A model generated the notes under the pieces. The model did not search any database and had not been told where the DNA came from. It saw nothing but the letters and a program-made list of their open reading frames with translations. Both the position numbers and the translations under genes were made by a program. Shown here piece by piece: positions 26,385-38,221 of a stretch of 64,000 nucleotides of DNA; the stretch's first letter is position 1, and every line of letters starts with the position of its first letter. Source of the stretch: Wuchereria bancrofti (Eukaryota; Nematoda; Chromadorea; Rhabditida; Onchocercidae); NCBI GenBank assembly GCA_005281725.1, contig SSBO01000007.1, positions 1,556,402 through 1,620,401 of the forward strand, read 5' to 3'.

Positions 26385-28514
26385 CTAAATAATGGATGAA
26401 TCTTTGCTAGATGATACATCAATAACATCTTGCTCATCGCTAGATATAGTTTCTGGTTCGGGTGCTCCGTGAATTGACTCAGGACTGGAAACATTGACTG
26501 CTTCGACAGCACTAGCACCAGGTGTTAACACTCGATCGACTTGGTCATCAAATTCCATCTCTTCGTGCGCTGATTCTCGACTGGATACCGACACAACCTG
26601 AGAAATAAAACGGGAATTTGATCATCCTTCAAAAATTTGATCATCCTTTTGATAGGAAATAATTTTCTTGTGGAATATGATAAAAATGGAATATCAACTC
26701 TAAATGTATTAATATCAAGTAAGGACTACTTCGTCTTATCAACATAAATAAACAAATACTTCTTCCACGTTCTCATTAGTAACAACGCTGACACTGCCAT
26801 GATGATCGATACCTGTAATAATCTTTTAAATGAATTTTCATTCTTCCATTTATTTCCCAAAGTTTATAGATAAAGACAAAGAATGAAACGTAGCACAGTT
26901 TATCAAAGTTACTAATTAAACAATTTGTAACACCTAAAAATTATTATCTAATTTATTTCCTCTAGTATTACACACCGAAATAATTAAAAAACAATGTACC
27001 ATACTGTTCCGAAATTTGATTATCTCCTTGTACTTGTAATGTTCGAGTACCATCAGTATTTTTCTGCAACCGTGTATTTTCTTCATGTGCACGAGCTAAT
27101 TCTGCTTGCAAGCGTTTTATTTCTTCATCACGTTCTGCCAAAATATCTCCAAAATCTATGATAATTTATTTTAAATTTGCGTTAAGATAAAAAAGGTGAT
27201 GTGCAAGAAGTGATAAGTTCTAATTCGTCTAGTGAATAACAAAGTTAAAAATCACCACAATTCAGAAATTAGTCTAGAAAATTTGATGTAGTTCAAATAT
27301 GTTCAAATAAGATATTTTCATCAAGTGTAGAAAAAAGAAAGCATACAAAAAAAAAAAGAAAAAAAAAAACCATCAAATATGGGAATTCTTGGATAGGAAA
27401 AAAACTAATAAATAATTTCAAACCAAACTAAATCCATCATTGATTTAATAACGTCTCATTTCATAGGAAAGAATCAGAAAACATTCAAAACCCAGGGTTT
27501 TTTTTTCTGAAAAGTGATTTCAACCTACCTCGACATCGTTTTCTTAAACCTTCAACAGTTTTTCGACAATAGCTTAACACAGTCTCTAAACGAGTTGTTC
27601 TGGTCGCCTCATTTTTAAGTTCGGCGTTCTCTTTCTCTAGTTTTTTACACAATGTTGCTAATGCCTTCGTATCACTGCTAAAGAAGTTTAAAATTAAACA
27701 GTTGACAAACAAGGATCTTTTGAATGAAGTAGAATAAAGAAATGATCGAGAACAGCTAACCTTTCCGATCCATTTTTAAGAGCCCTTAATTCAAGTATTG
27801 CTAATTTAGCATCCTTACGTGCTTTACGAATTTCATCACGCATTGCTGAGAACATCACCCCAACTGCTTGATCAACTAATGTACAGTCTGCTTTATTCTC
27901 ATCACTCGCATTACGTTTCATCGACTCGTTTTCATCCTGTGAAACTAACATCATAAAAGACAAGTTTCATATGTAAGTTTGCAGAATACCTACTTTGACC
28001 AGTAAATATGAACGGATTTTAAGAACTAGTAAAAATCGATAATTTATGGATAATACGGATACTACAAACATATCCAAACCCAAATATGTTCATAAAATAA
28101 TGCAAAATTACTTAGTACATATTTACTTCAATTTAGGCCATAAAATCAAGAAATTTCGAAATGAAATATAGTTTTAAATATGATAAATATTCAAGGCAGG
28201 TATGATAAATTCTAGAAATAAGTTAAGAATCGAAAATTAATCCATTAACAGCAACTGAATTGGGAAGTAAATCTTCCAGATTCTGCATTGAAGTCTATCA
28301 GAACAAATATTTGCATTTCATTTCAATTAACAAGACAAACCAATAAATCGCGTAATTGCTTCTCTTTAACTGCCAATCTCAGATTAGCTAAATTTTCACG
28401 CTTTTGGGATATCTGCAACTGCCTCTGCAACTCATCACCGTCCATCTGCTTTGATGAAGTTTCCGATGGTCTAAATTTTAATACAGTTAAAGCGCTCATT
28501 TTATACCAAAACAT
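26385..28514 (-). CDS. WTAP / Fl(2)d-like subunit of the m6A methyltransferase complex
   Basis: Six exons (minus strand order): 28514-28341, 27936-27761, 27677-27529, 27155-27000, 26812-26760 and 26597-26385. All phases agree; 306 aa, or 301 aa from a second in-frame ATG at 28499. The N-terminus carries RPSETSSKQMDGDEL, aligning with human RLSETDFKVMARDEL, then RENLANLRLAVKEKQL against RENILVMRLATKEQEM. A middle block (TLVDQAVGVMFSAM) aligns with the TMVDPAINLFFLKM region. Coiled coil follows (KALATLCKKLEKENAEL; DILAERDEEIKRLQAELA), then an acidic Ser/Glu-rich tail, as in WTAP. WTAP holds the METTL3-METTL14 writer in nuclear speckles and acts in splicing. About 30 residues near the N-terminus are missing compared with the human protein. 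A TGA lies in frame just upstream of the first ATG, and the previous gene stops only 100 bases upstream, suggesting an operon. Confidence 0.85.
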
Positions 28515-28614
28515 TAATCAAACAAATGTTTCTCGTTTTGATGGACGAAAAATAGCTTAGTTCACTTAAACATTTTTAATCAAAAGCAAAGTGAAGAAAG
28601 AACTGTAGGGAATG

Positions 28615-30091
28615 CTACTTCTCATCTTCATCCTGGATTGGTTCAGGTGATGTATTGCTTTGAATGTCCATAAAGAATCTTCGACTGCACCTCTGATCTT
28701 CCCAAAATCTGAAGTGAAAATAAATCTGGTACAATTCAGACAGTACCACATAAAATGTCTCAATTGCTCTGAAACTTTAATATCGTAAATACAGGTCTTC
28801 ATGTAACTTTGCAAGACTCGATTTTATCTTCAACCAGTCCAAACTCTTCTTGTTCATGTTCGCAATCTGAGAATACAAGATGTCATCATCTCCTCCATTA
28901 CATCGTCAGATACCACTACCATTCTCCGAGTTATCGAAACGAATCCCTCAATCTCTGTCTCTTCCGCTTTAATTGCAAAAGTTACATCCATTACTTCAAA
29001 TCCATCAAATAATCGGGAATTTTTTCTTGTTGAATCCAACATTTTCTGGCACTAATGCCATGCTCTAGGGCCTTTTGTATGTCCCAGAAAGATACACCTA
29101 CCTACGACTTTCCGGAACTTCAGATTTTTCTAAAAAAAGCATATTTCATTACGCAAAACGACGAAGAAATTAATGTTGTGCGTAGAAACTGTTTAATGTC
29201 CGTCGATTATAAAATATTGTTGTAGCAACAATTATCAAGACATGAAAGAAAAAAAGCAAAAACAGATGTCACTTGATATAACAAGTGGAAATAATTTAGC
29301 AACATCTACAAGAACAAATAATACAAATAAAGAGTAAATTATATTATAGTTCATACTGATTAGCAGAAACACCTGGATTTACTATACGAACATACTACAG
29401 CACCTCCGAAAATAAAATATGCAATAAATTTACGGTTCCTCTCTGCATTGCTTATCATAAAACCTAAATTAAAATGAGTTAAAATTACTGACAGGTTATT
29501 GAAACGAATCTTTTAATCTCTTCCAAGCGTATTAATTCCCCGTTATATTAAAAGAATTCCAATATTTTAAAATATTGCTACACTGCAGGAAAATATTTTA
29601 AAAAAACATTTTTAGTTTTCGAAACTTCAGAACAATTCTAAAAGTTCTTTTCAAGCGCATGTTTAAATATTTTCAAGCGCATGTTTAAATACATCAGAAC
29701 ATGTAACTTTTATACACAATAAACTTATCTATACCAAAAAAAAAACAATTTGATTCATGAACTATGCTGTATTGCCGGAAAAAGTTACTAATCAAAAGGT
29801 AGAACGACAGTGTTTTAAGACAGAGAATTCTAATTTCTTCAAATAACAACTCGTTTCTATCGTAATGAAATTAGCAAAAATAAACGAAAATGGAAGAGGA
29901 AAACCAAACCATTTTCTGCATAAATAAATTTATCAAAAATTCAAAAAGTTCTGCAATTCAACAACAAGCAGCTTTCTGAACACATAGCTCTCCACTGTTA
30001 ACAAGGACCAATCCTGAAATAAAAAAAAAATCAAATCTTGAGTTTAATTCAGACTACCTTCCTTGAAACACCGATATCTACTTAACTCCAT
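28615..30091 (-). CDS. Small acidic-tailed protein of unknown function (operon middle gene)
   Basis: Not recognised. The best in-frame model has five exons: 30091-30058, 29129-29102, 29025-28914, 28866-28793 and 28708-28615, giving 113 aa. The ATG sits directly after a TTCTAG acceptor, as expected for a trans-spliced operon gene. It starts MELSRYRCFKEEKSEVPESR, has a middle block RLFDGFEVMDVTFAIKAEE, and ends NTSPEPIQDEDEK. The start, the last exon and the middle block look coding. The acceptor at 29026 (CAACAAG) is poor, a TGCCAG at 29046 competes with it but shifts frame, and the 28867-28913 intron would be only 47 bp. Treat internal junctions as provisional. It lies between the C2H2 protein and the WTAP-like gene on the same strand. 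Confidence 0.45.
29649..29691. repeat. 21-base direct repeat, period 22
   Basis: TTTCAAGCGCATGTTTAAAT occurs twice, at 29649 and 29671, inside an intron of the small operon gene. Confidence 0.85.
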
Positions 30092-30364
30092 CTAGAACCG
30101 GAAGAAAAACTTTTCTTTCGGAAGAACAAAAAAATTCGTCATTCATTTCCACTAATCCAATCCATATCAATATTGCATTACTCTTATACCGCCCTGCTAC
30201 TCTATTTCAGTAACATGGTTTTACTGATCCAGTGTTACTTTTTTCATGTTACATTCTTCCCCTGTCGTGAATCAAATACAGTTTCCGCAAATCGAAAGAA
30301 AAAAGAATATGAGAACTTAGATGGAAGCAATTTTAAAAACTCTTATTTCTGTTAAATAGAACAC

Positions 30365-32633
30365 TTACTTCTCCGTACTGCCACTATTAGTTTCCCCCAA
30401 TCTTTCCTGTTTCATTTGATTTTTCCACAATTCCTGTTAAACCACTAGACTCGGGTGGTATGCGATGCAAAATGAAATCCTCTGCAGAAATTTCCATTCA
30501 GTTGTGGAATTTCAAGGAAAGTTTATAGAAGAACTTTAAATCTATGATAAAGAAGTAATGTGAAAAGCGTACTCAACATAGAAATTAAATCTGAAGGTAT
30601 AGATAGTTTTTGCTCTTCCATGGAATTCGAGGAAGCAGCTCCATATACTGCAAGTTTCTCAACGTTTTTCTCTGTCTCAAGAACATATTCACGCAACTCT
30701 TCGAACTAAAAATCAAAATTTCAAAATTTCATTTTGATGAGCCTAAATTGATACGTCTAATGCTGATGAGTTCTAAAACAGAACTGTATGTTCTCTAGTG
30801 ATCTGACTGCAAGTTATAGTCATATGGGTCATGATTAAGAACCGCATGGCTTACCCAACTAAGCAATTGATGATCTACACCGCATGATTAGTCAACCAAT
30901 TCAAACAAAGTTTTTGAAGTCTCGATAGATATTTGAAATTCTCGTTATCTACCCGATGCTCTCCTGTGCTACAAGTGGCCAAAAAATCAAGTTTTAAGGC
31001 AGAATAAACTTTGATCCAAAAACTTGAAGTTCTCACAAGTGTGAAAGAAAATTTCTTTTCTTTCGACCTAATTCACATCTAACCATCTCTAACTGCTAGT
31101 TTATTCTAAAAACACAGCAGTGTTGCCTTTCAAAACACTAACTTACTTTAGCCTCAAGAGCCAAATGCGTCTGTAAATCAAAAGATTGATGTTTCTTTAA
31201 TTTGCATGACAACATTCTCTCTACTGCTGCTTCCACATCAGAAAATATAATCCCATAAAAATCTACCAATGAATGTTCAACAGAATCTAAAACTATGCTA
31301 TATAGGAGAGAAAAATGAGACTGAAACTCAATAAATAAAAAGTAGATGTCGCATGCTAATGTAATTTTAAAGTTCTTCATTTAAGTCACAAAATGCAAAA
31401 AACTGTGTAGAAAACTGGGTGTAAAGAAATCCAACCCGTGTAGAATATTCAACTACATAAACTACAGTATTTGTTAAAACATCGTTAATAAGAAGAGACA
31501 GAAATGAGAATAAAAAAAAAACGAGGGAAAAAATTGCGCACGCAGCGTTAAAAAATTCAAAAGTCATACCAAAACGATCAAAACATCCTGTAAAAGTACT
31601 TATTTGGTTCTCCACAAACGCTTTTCTATTACTATCACAGTCTGAGTCTGAAATTTTCAGACTTTGCCTAAAGCTTAGAAAACTAAGTTCGGAACAACAA
31701 CAAAATAAAGACGGAATTCAGCATAAATTACCTCCCTTTTTAATCGCATTCATTATTAATTTACTGAAATCAACAGTGCTACCATCGCTGGACGGTGGTA
31801 TATCCCTTGAGGAAGAGTTGCAAATATTTTCTAGGGACATTCTCTGTAATAAAATAACCCAAATTGCATAACCTAATTTTAAGCATAAAAAAATAATGTA
31901 AAAAGATATGCAGACATTTTGTTTCTACCAACAAGTCAGAGGTTTAATCAACAATTTGAACTCGAATGATAAAATAGGATTATTACGAGAACAGAAATAT
32001 TATAAACATTATGTCTATCTTGAGGAATAACACTGGCAACCAATCGTAAATAAATTTATAGCTTCACGAGGGGTAACGAGAGAATCAGCAATAGATCTGT
32101 ATAAAAAATCCTGATATATGGAAAAGCAAAGTACTTGTCTGGGATGGAACTCAGCACGATGTGTTCGAAGAGCTTTCACATGTTTTACGATTAAGCCGCA
32201 TGAATCACATATAATACCTTCATTAGTTGCTGTAGAAGAAAGGGACATCTGAAATGATCACAAAAGTCAAGAACATTCTCGGTGAGTGATTCTGGGAGGA
32301 CAAGTTTTTTTATTGTGTAATACATTTTAAAGAAGTTTTCGAAAGTTAACTTTTCAGTTAAGTTAGTAGTTCTAAATAATTCCAGCTACTCAACGCACTA
32401 TCATCAAATGCTGTGATACAAGGACTTACGTAATACGCACGTGCTCGAGCACGTTCTGCTTCTCGGAATTTAGGATTTTCCCGTTGCCTACGACGTGCCT
32501 CGCGGTTCCTTGCTCGTTCCAGTACTCGGTAAGCATTATCCTCACGTAAACGACGTTTCCGTTCAGCATCCAACATTCTACGACGTTGCAGACTGCATCG
32601 CCACTCAACATCTGTGAGAGGCCGTCTTGGCAT
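30365..32633 (-). CDS. Basic-repeat, C2H2 zinc finger and coiled-coil protein, unknown function
   Basis: Seven exons: 32633-32430, 32248-32135, 31843-31732, 31647-31570, 31286-31147, 30705-30649 and 30433-30365, giving 257 aa with every phase matching. A TAA lies in frame 9 bases before the ATG. Residues 1-68 are very basic with repeated R-x-x-E-R motifs, resembling STPR-type DNA-binding repeats. Residues 82-103 form a classic finger (C-x2-C-x12-H-x4-H). The rest is acidic then helical, with a coiled coil (LREYVLETEKNVEKLAELW) and the end GSTEK. A nuclear, DNA- or RNA-binding role is inferred. Exon 2 begins with ATG directly after TTTCAG, so it could instead start a separate 189-aa gene; exon 1 alone reads through to a 91-aa protein (stop at 32358). 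Confidence 0.68.
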
Positions 32634-33971
32634 AACCGTTTACTGACTCAACTGCTGTAGTAAAAAGATGAAATACGATAATGAATGCTTCATATTCTTC
32701 AACAAATGAATCACTGTCAGACTCAGATTGGTGCATTCCAATTTCTTTTAATTAAAAGCTGTACATTAGAAAGAAAAGTGACAACTAACAGACATACTCG
32801 CTCCCATCACTACGATCGATGAATCCACCAAACCATCACACTTTGACATTTATGGAGGGGAGAAAGATTAGATAGATCTGTATACCCTGCCAGCAAATAT
32901 ACATATGTTTCCATCTCTCTGTAAGCAAACTGAGTTGCTATTGAATGGAAAACTACGGACATACTACGGACGGTTGCTTTGCTGAAAAATATAGAGGACA
33001 CATACCTAGAACTTGCTAAATTGGCAGACAAACACTTCCATTCACCTTTTACATTCTCCCCTTCATGTATACAACGACAGACAAACACAGATGAAGCTAA
33101 TCTTATGGCAAGTATAAAATGCCGGACAGACAAATACGCCACAAACCAAACAAGCGCATCTGTATGTAAACAGATACTCGTATACATACAATTTCATGCG
33201 GACAGAACGGCATGCCCTAATAGCTCACATATATAAGGCTTGAAGAGAGTTCCACTCATTAACGCACAGATTTATGCAGACAAACTGACGCTCACAGCTG
33301 ACACGTAGAAACGCTTAATGATGATATTGGAAATTGAATACTAACTGAGCTATTGGGGAATCTCTGGAAATCTGCGGTAGTTGACAAATGAGTTAATTTG
33401 GAGAATTCGCGAGGAATTGTGACATAAGATGGGCATGTTTGTTGAATTGTGTATTTCCATTAAACCTCAGCAATGTCACTTGTCCTTCCGCGGCAGTTTC
33501 AGATATTTCATCTCTTTGATATGAAACAAACTGAAAATGACTCATGTAAAGTTTTTACATTACAATTGTTGATAAATTCATTCATTCATCTCTCCTAAAC
33601 TTTACTGATAAATTATTACAGAAAAGAATAGAACTCTGAGTTGTTAAAAATGAATTATAAACGGAAGGGACATTGAAGCATTTCATCATTTTATTTCTAA
33701 ATGAAGGGAATACTAACTCGTTTGAGAAGTTGTTGTACTAGTCGTGAGGAGCTAGGCATTGGGTTAAGAATGACCCATTTTGATGTCCACTATGTCCCCA
33801 TTAAGACCTAGTGACAGTGATGCACACACAACACATCAAGCCCTCTTATCACTTTTAATTGCAACAAGGCCATTAACCCATCGCAAGTTAACCTACCCAA
33901 TTGGAGTTTCCACTTCTCTGTGATTGCTTTTCTCCCGGTGTTCCGTATGAGGTTTTATTTACAGGATTGGC
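32634..33971. other. Divergent intergenic region, likely bidirectional promoter
   Basis: Lies between the minus-strand operon and the plus-strand DUS1L gene. Acceptor-like TTTACTACAG (minus strand, ending at about 32656) could be the trans-splice site of the first operon gene. The overlapping 125-aa and 85-aa frames here occur on both strands, lack splice context and are not called. Confidence 0.5.
33961..33964 (+). other. Putative trans-splice acceptor of DUS1L
   Basis: TTTTATTTACAG ends 7 bases before the ATG at 33972. That spacing is typical of nematode spliced-leader addition and favours this start over the in-frame ATG at 34131. Confidence 0.45.
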
Positions 33972-36900
33972 ATGAATCATCTCGATCAAAGATTGTTAGT
34001 ACCTTTACTGGTAGTTCTGGAAGTAAGTGAAGTGCAAATATCGCCAGAAGTGGCATGCATGCATTCATTTTGAGATGGAGTATATATTCACATATGGTGG
34101 CCGAGTTATAGGTAGCCGATTCCTCAGTACATGGAGGATGGCAACAATGGATTTATCCTACACGTGGGGAAACATGCTACGTGCGAGGGAAATCCACCAG
34201 AACTTAGTGATTCCCGCAAATTATCCAAAAAAGTATTTTGGCGAGAAAGAATCAAAGGGATTCGTTGTGTAGTGGCACCAATGGTTGATCAAAGGTTATT
34301 CTATTTTTAAACTCATCATGGATCAGTTTAATCATATGCGACTTATTATTGTTAATGCTTAACGGCTTCCAAGTGTATGGTGCGTGGGGAATGTTTAATT
34401 TTGATGCGACAATTTCTTGTCATTTCTTTTATATTACTGAAATAATACTATTCGTCCTCGTGAATGTATGGTAATAGTATATGGTAAATAAAAAATGGAG
34501 AAGGAAAGGTTAAAGGTTTTCTGAAGTTACAATTTTCATGCACTGGAATAGTGCATGTAATAATGATACACAGAGATTTAAATAGCTTATTTTGGAAACG
34601 ATTGATTTTAGTGAGCTCGCATTCCGAATGATGCTACGAAAGCATGGAGCGCATCTTTGCTTTTCACCAATGATTCATGCGCAACTTTTTGTCACCGATG
34701 CTACTTATCGCCGTACGGCGTTGTCCACATGTCTTGATGATCGACCTCTTGTTGTACAGTTTTGTGCTAACGATCCGGTGATACTACTAAATGCGTGCCA
34801 GTTAGTTGAAAACTTTTGCGATGGAGTAGATTTGAACCTGGGTTGTCCTCAGCTTATTGCTAAACGTGGACGTTATGGCGCGTACTTGCAGGTTTTCCCG
34901 AAAACTTTTAACTTCAATTTCCTTTTTATTCCAAGTTTAGTTCATAAGTTTTGTCAGAAAATTTAGTGTCGAGAAGAAGGAAAAACAGAATGGATCTGTT
35001 TGTTGGCAGGACTAATGAATCATATTTGACTGACTTAACTTGTTTTTTTACTGATTTATAATAAGTTGGATCATATCAACCTTGGCTAGGATTTGTCCTA
35101 AAGCTTCTGGCGCTTTAGTTAGTCCGCAGTTGTGGGATTTACCAAGTTTCATTTCAAGTATTGATATTGACTGTTATTTTATCAGATATTCGTCCATTTC
35201 AGGAAGACCTAAAATTGATTTGTGAAATGGTTACATTGCTACATTCGCGTTCACGATTACCTCTGTCTTGCAAAATACGAATTTTGCAGGATATTAATGA
35301 AACGGTCGCGTATGCCAGGTCAGTGGACTTTCAAATTATTCTATCAAAATTTTTTAAAAAAGTGAAGTTTATATCAATAAAAATTAAATGGTTCTTTCTT
35401 CTGCCACTATGTCAAAATGGTATATATTTAAACAGTGATTTATCGGTAATGTTATTAATCCGTTGTATTGCATTCATGGGAATGCTTTAATAGTATAAGT
35501 TTTATTAGTCTTTCTGGGGTAATTTCTTAAAGAATAGAAATTTTAATTGTGAAGTCTGTTTGCCTTGACAAATCAAAATATACATTTGCAGAGCGTTGGT
35601 GAAAGCAGGTGCTTGTATGCTTACTGTTCACGGAAGAACTCGAGAACAACGAGGTCCGAATACTGGTCTAGCGGATTGGTATGCAATGCGCGCCATCGTA
35701 AGTGCTGTTGATGTACCGGTCTTAGCAAACGGCAATATTCAGGTTTTTTTTTTCTTTGCTTTTTTGAGGCATCATTGATGAGCGATAAATATGAGTGCAA
35801 GAGGAATTTCAATTTAAATTTAAATAGTTGAAATTCTAGTTGAATCTAGTTGAAATTGTTTTACATATATATGATTTCAATCTAAATAGATAGTGATAGA
35901 AATTGTTGAATCATTTGTTATTTAGTTACCCGGTGATGTTGATCGGTGCTTAGAAATAACGGGTGCAAGTGCGATAATGAGTGCTGAAGGTATCCTTTCA
36001 AATCCATACCTATTTGAAAAACGACACGAAGTAAATTGGACTGCAGCTCGGGAGTACCTAGATTTTGCAGAACGTTATGAATCTACCATTAGTGCTGTAC
36101 GAGCTCACTTGTTTCGTATATGCCACCACAGGTTTAGTTGTTTCTGTTGTTGTGTTGTATTATTGCTGTCATTCGTTTGCATCATTCTTGTCAGTTCAGT
36201 AGAGCTTATTGTCTAAGTAGTCGGTGAATTGCTTTGGCTGTTCGGAAAAAGGCTTACTATTGTACACTTTATTTAATTTATTTGACTGATGGCTTTTTGC
36301 CTTTCGGCTCCATCGAACTTTGTGGTCAGTGTCATGCAAATTTCTTTAAACTTTTTGGAGCTTCTGGAACATTTTTGTTACTTCTATCTTTTCATTAGTA
36401 CTACATTTTGATGAATTGTTTTTGTTATAAATTGGAATGTTTGTAGTTTGTCATAAATTATGAAAATAATTATTTGTGATTTTTTGTGACATGGAATCGT
36501 TTTCAGTTTATTAGAGTATAGCGACTTGCGTGAACGTTTATCATACGTCTGCTCTACAAAAGATTTTCGTGAAATTATGGATGATTTGGAAAGGCGTGTT
36601 TTTAAGTCATTTTCAAGCTCAGGATTGGAATTTACAGGTAGACATTTTTATAATATTTTGCAATTATAATGTTTTGGTTTTGTTAGTTCTATATCTATGT
36701 CTTATTAACTCTGTATTGATTTGTTACGAAAACGAAAAACGAAACTTTCTTAGGTTCCCTTTCTGTGTCTGGTAGAAGAAAAGAATTTTTTCTTAAATTT
36801 TTCATTTATAGCACTGAAAGAAATAGCTTTGGCTACCTCTCCTGCATTGATGCCTCATTGGATCTGTAAGCCCTATTATCGTCCGATGCGCAATGATTCA

Positions 36901-38221
36901 TCTGTTTCTGATTCGCTGTATCGTGAACGACGACGGGCGGAGCTTGATGCTTTGGCTCAGAAGACTGGTCTTTCAAAGAGGCAGTTACGTAAGCGTGAGA
37001 AGCGGAAAGTAAGTAATCATTAATAGTTACTGAAAGGTTGTGCTGTAATAAATAATTTCTAAGTTATGATTTCGATTAAAATGCTGTATTTTGCTTCATA
37101 TTTGCAAAGCCAGAAACAGTTTTTAGTTAGATCTGATATCATTTCTATTATTTAGTTGACCTTATCTGTTATAAATCCTTTTATAAAACTGATCCTTTTT
37201 GATGAAGACATACATTCTCAGAGAATAAACACAGTCAGAAACATCCCAGAAGATTTAAATAGAAATTGAGAAATTACCTTTCGTTGAGGCGCTTAAGGAT
37301 TCTGTTTTAGTTTTGTCGTAAAGATCACATCGAATTGTAGATTGAAGATCGCAAAGAACAGTGCAAGATTCAAATTTATTCGAAGTGTTTACGTTGCGAT
37401 TTACCAGCCAGTCAGGGTTGCACATTCGTTTATTGTAGGAATTGTTGTCGTTTCAGAGCTGCGACGGAACGAAAGGACTGTAAAAGTTCGTTGACTTTTA
37501 TTTTCGCCTTACACAGGAAAGATTCGCTTTCTCTTTTGAGAGGCTCATAATATAAATGTATTTCGTCGCCTTTTATTGAAAATAGTGTACATAAGAACAA
37601 ATAGTGAAAATATAAGAACAAAAATGCATTCATCCTATTAAAAATTAATCGAATTAATCTATTTTGTGTAAGGCTACTTCCCCTCGTTAGGCTTTTGTCG
37701 TTGTTGCACTTCGAAGGACATAGAAAAACATAGTAGGCAACTACTGCTACTCCATGTTATGGTTAATATATACTTTGCATTCATCACTCTTTGTTTTAAT
37801 TCTTTTATATAGTAAATTTTTCTCTTTTTCTTCTAGATTTTCTAATGGTACGGGTTTTCTACGATATCATTTAGTTCACCTAACCATTGATTACACTGAT
37901 CTGTTTATTGGTTTTTTGTTTCGAACGTATCAACATTGACATCAAATTTAGTTTTGGTGGTTTTTCATGTCTCTTATCAGATTAGATTTCTGAAATTTCA
38001 GGTCATATTACTTTTCTGATTTGCTCTTAACATCGTTGAATGTACAAATGATCAAGCGACTCTAATAATGTTGAAGACGAAATTTTTGTTACCCGATATC
38101 ATTTTGTCAAATTTCAGCTCACAATTTCCATTTTACTACAAAGATACCGTGGTGTTATCGTGAACATGATGGTTCAGCGGCAATTGCAACAGCGCTAATT
38201 TCCGGAATAATGGGATTGTAG
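33972..38221 (+). CDS. tRNA-dihydrouridine(16/17) synthase, DUS1L type
   Basis: Reduces uridine to dihydrouridine in the tRNA D-loop using FMN and NAD(P)H. Exons: 33972-34022, 34128-34294, 34612-34891, 35203-35318, 35592-35742, 35926-36131, 36507-36637, 36812-37008, 37341-37485 and 38118-38221, all in phase, about 515 aa. [29 protein letters not shown] (catalytic Cys about residue 151), [18 protein letters not shown] and [11 protein letters not shown] are the DUS core and closely track human DUS1L. The C-terminus has the DUS1L basic coil ([13 protein letters not shown]) and a Cys cluster ([17 protein letters not shown]) leading into a DC-x2-H-x-F-x-F-x-TK motif. If the GTTCGT donor at 37486 is not used, reading continues to a stop at 37548 instead. 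The first exon adds 18 residues and could be 5' UTR, with 34131 as the start. Confidence 0.93.

Noticed and set aside
28809..29012. 67-aa plus-strand frame
   Set aside because: Antisense shadow of the small operon gene exons.
32810..33236. 125-aa minus and 85-aa plus frames facing each other
   Set aside because: Mutually antisense, no splice or family signal, in a likely promoter region.
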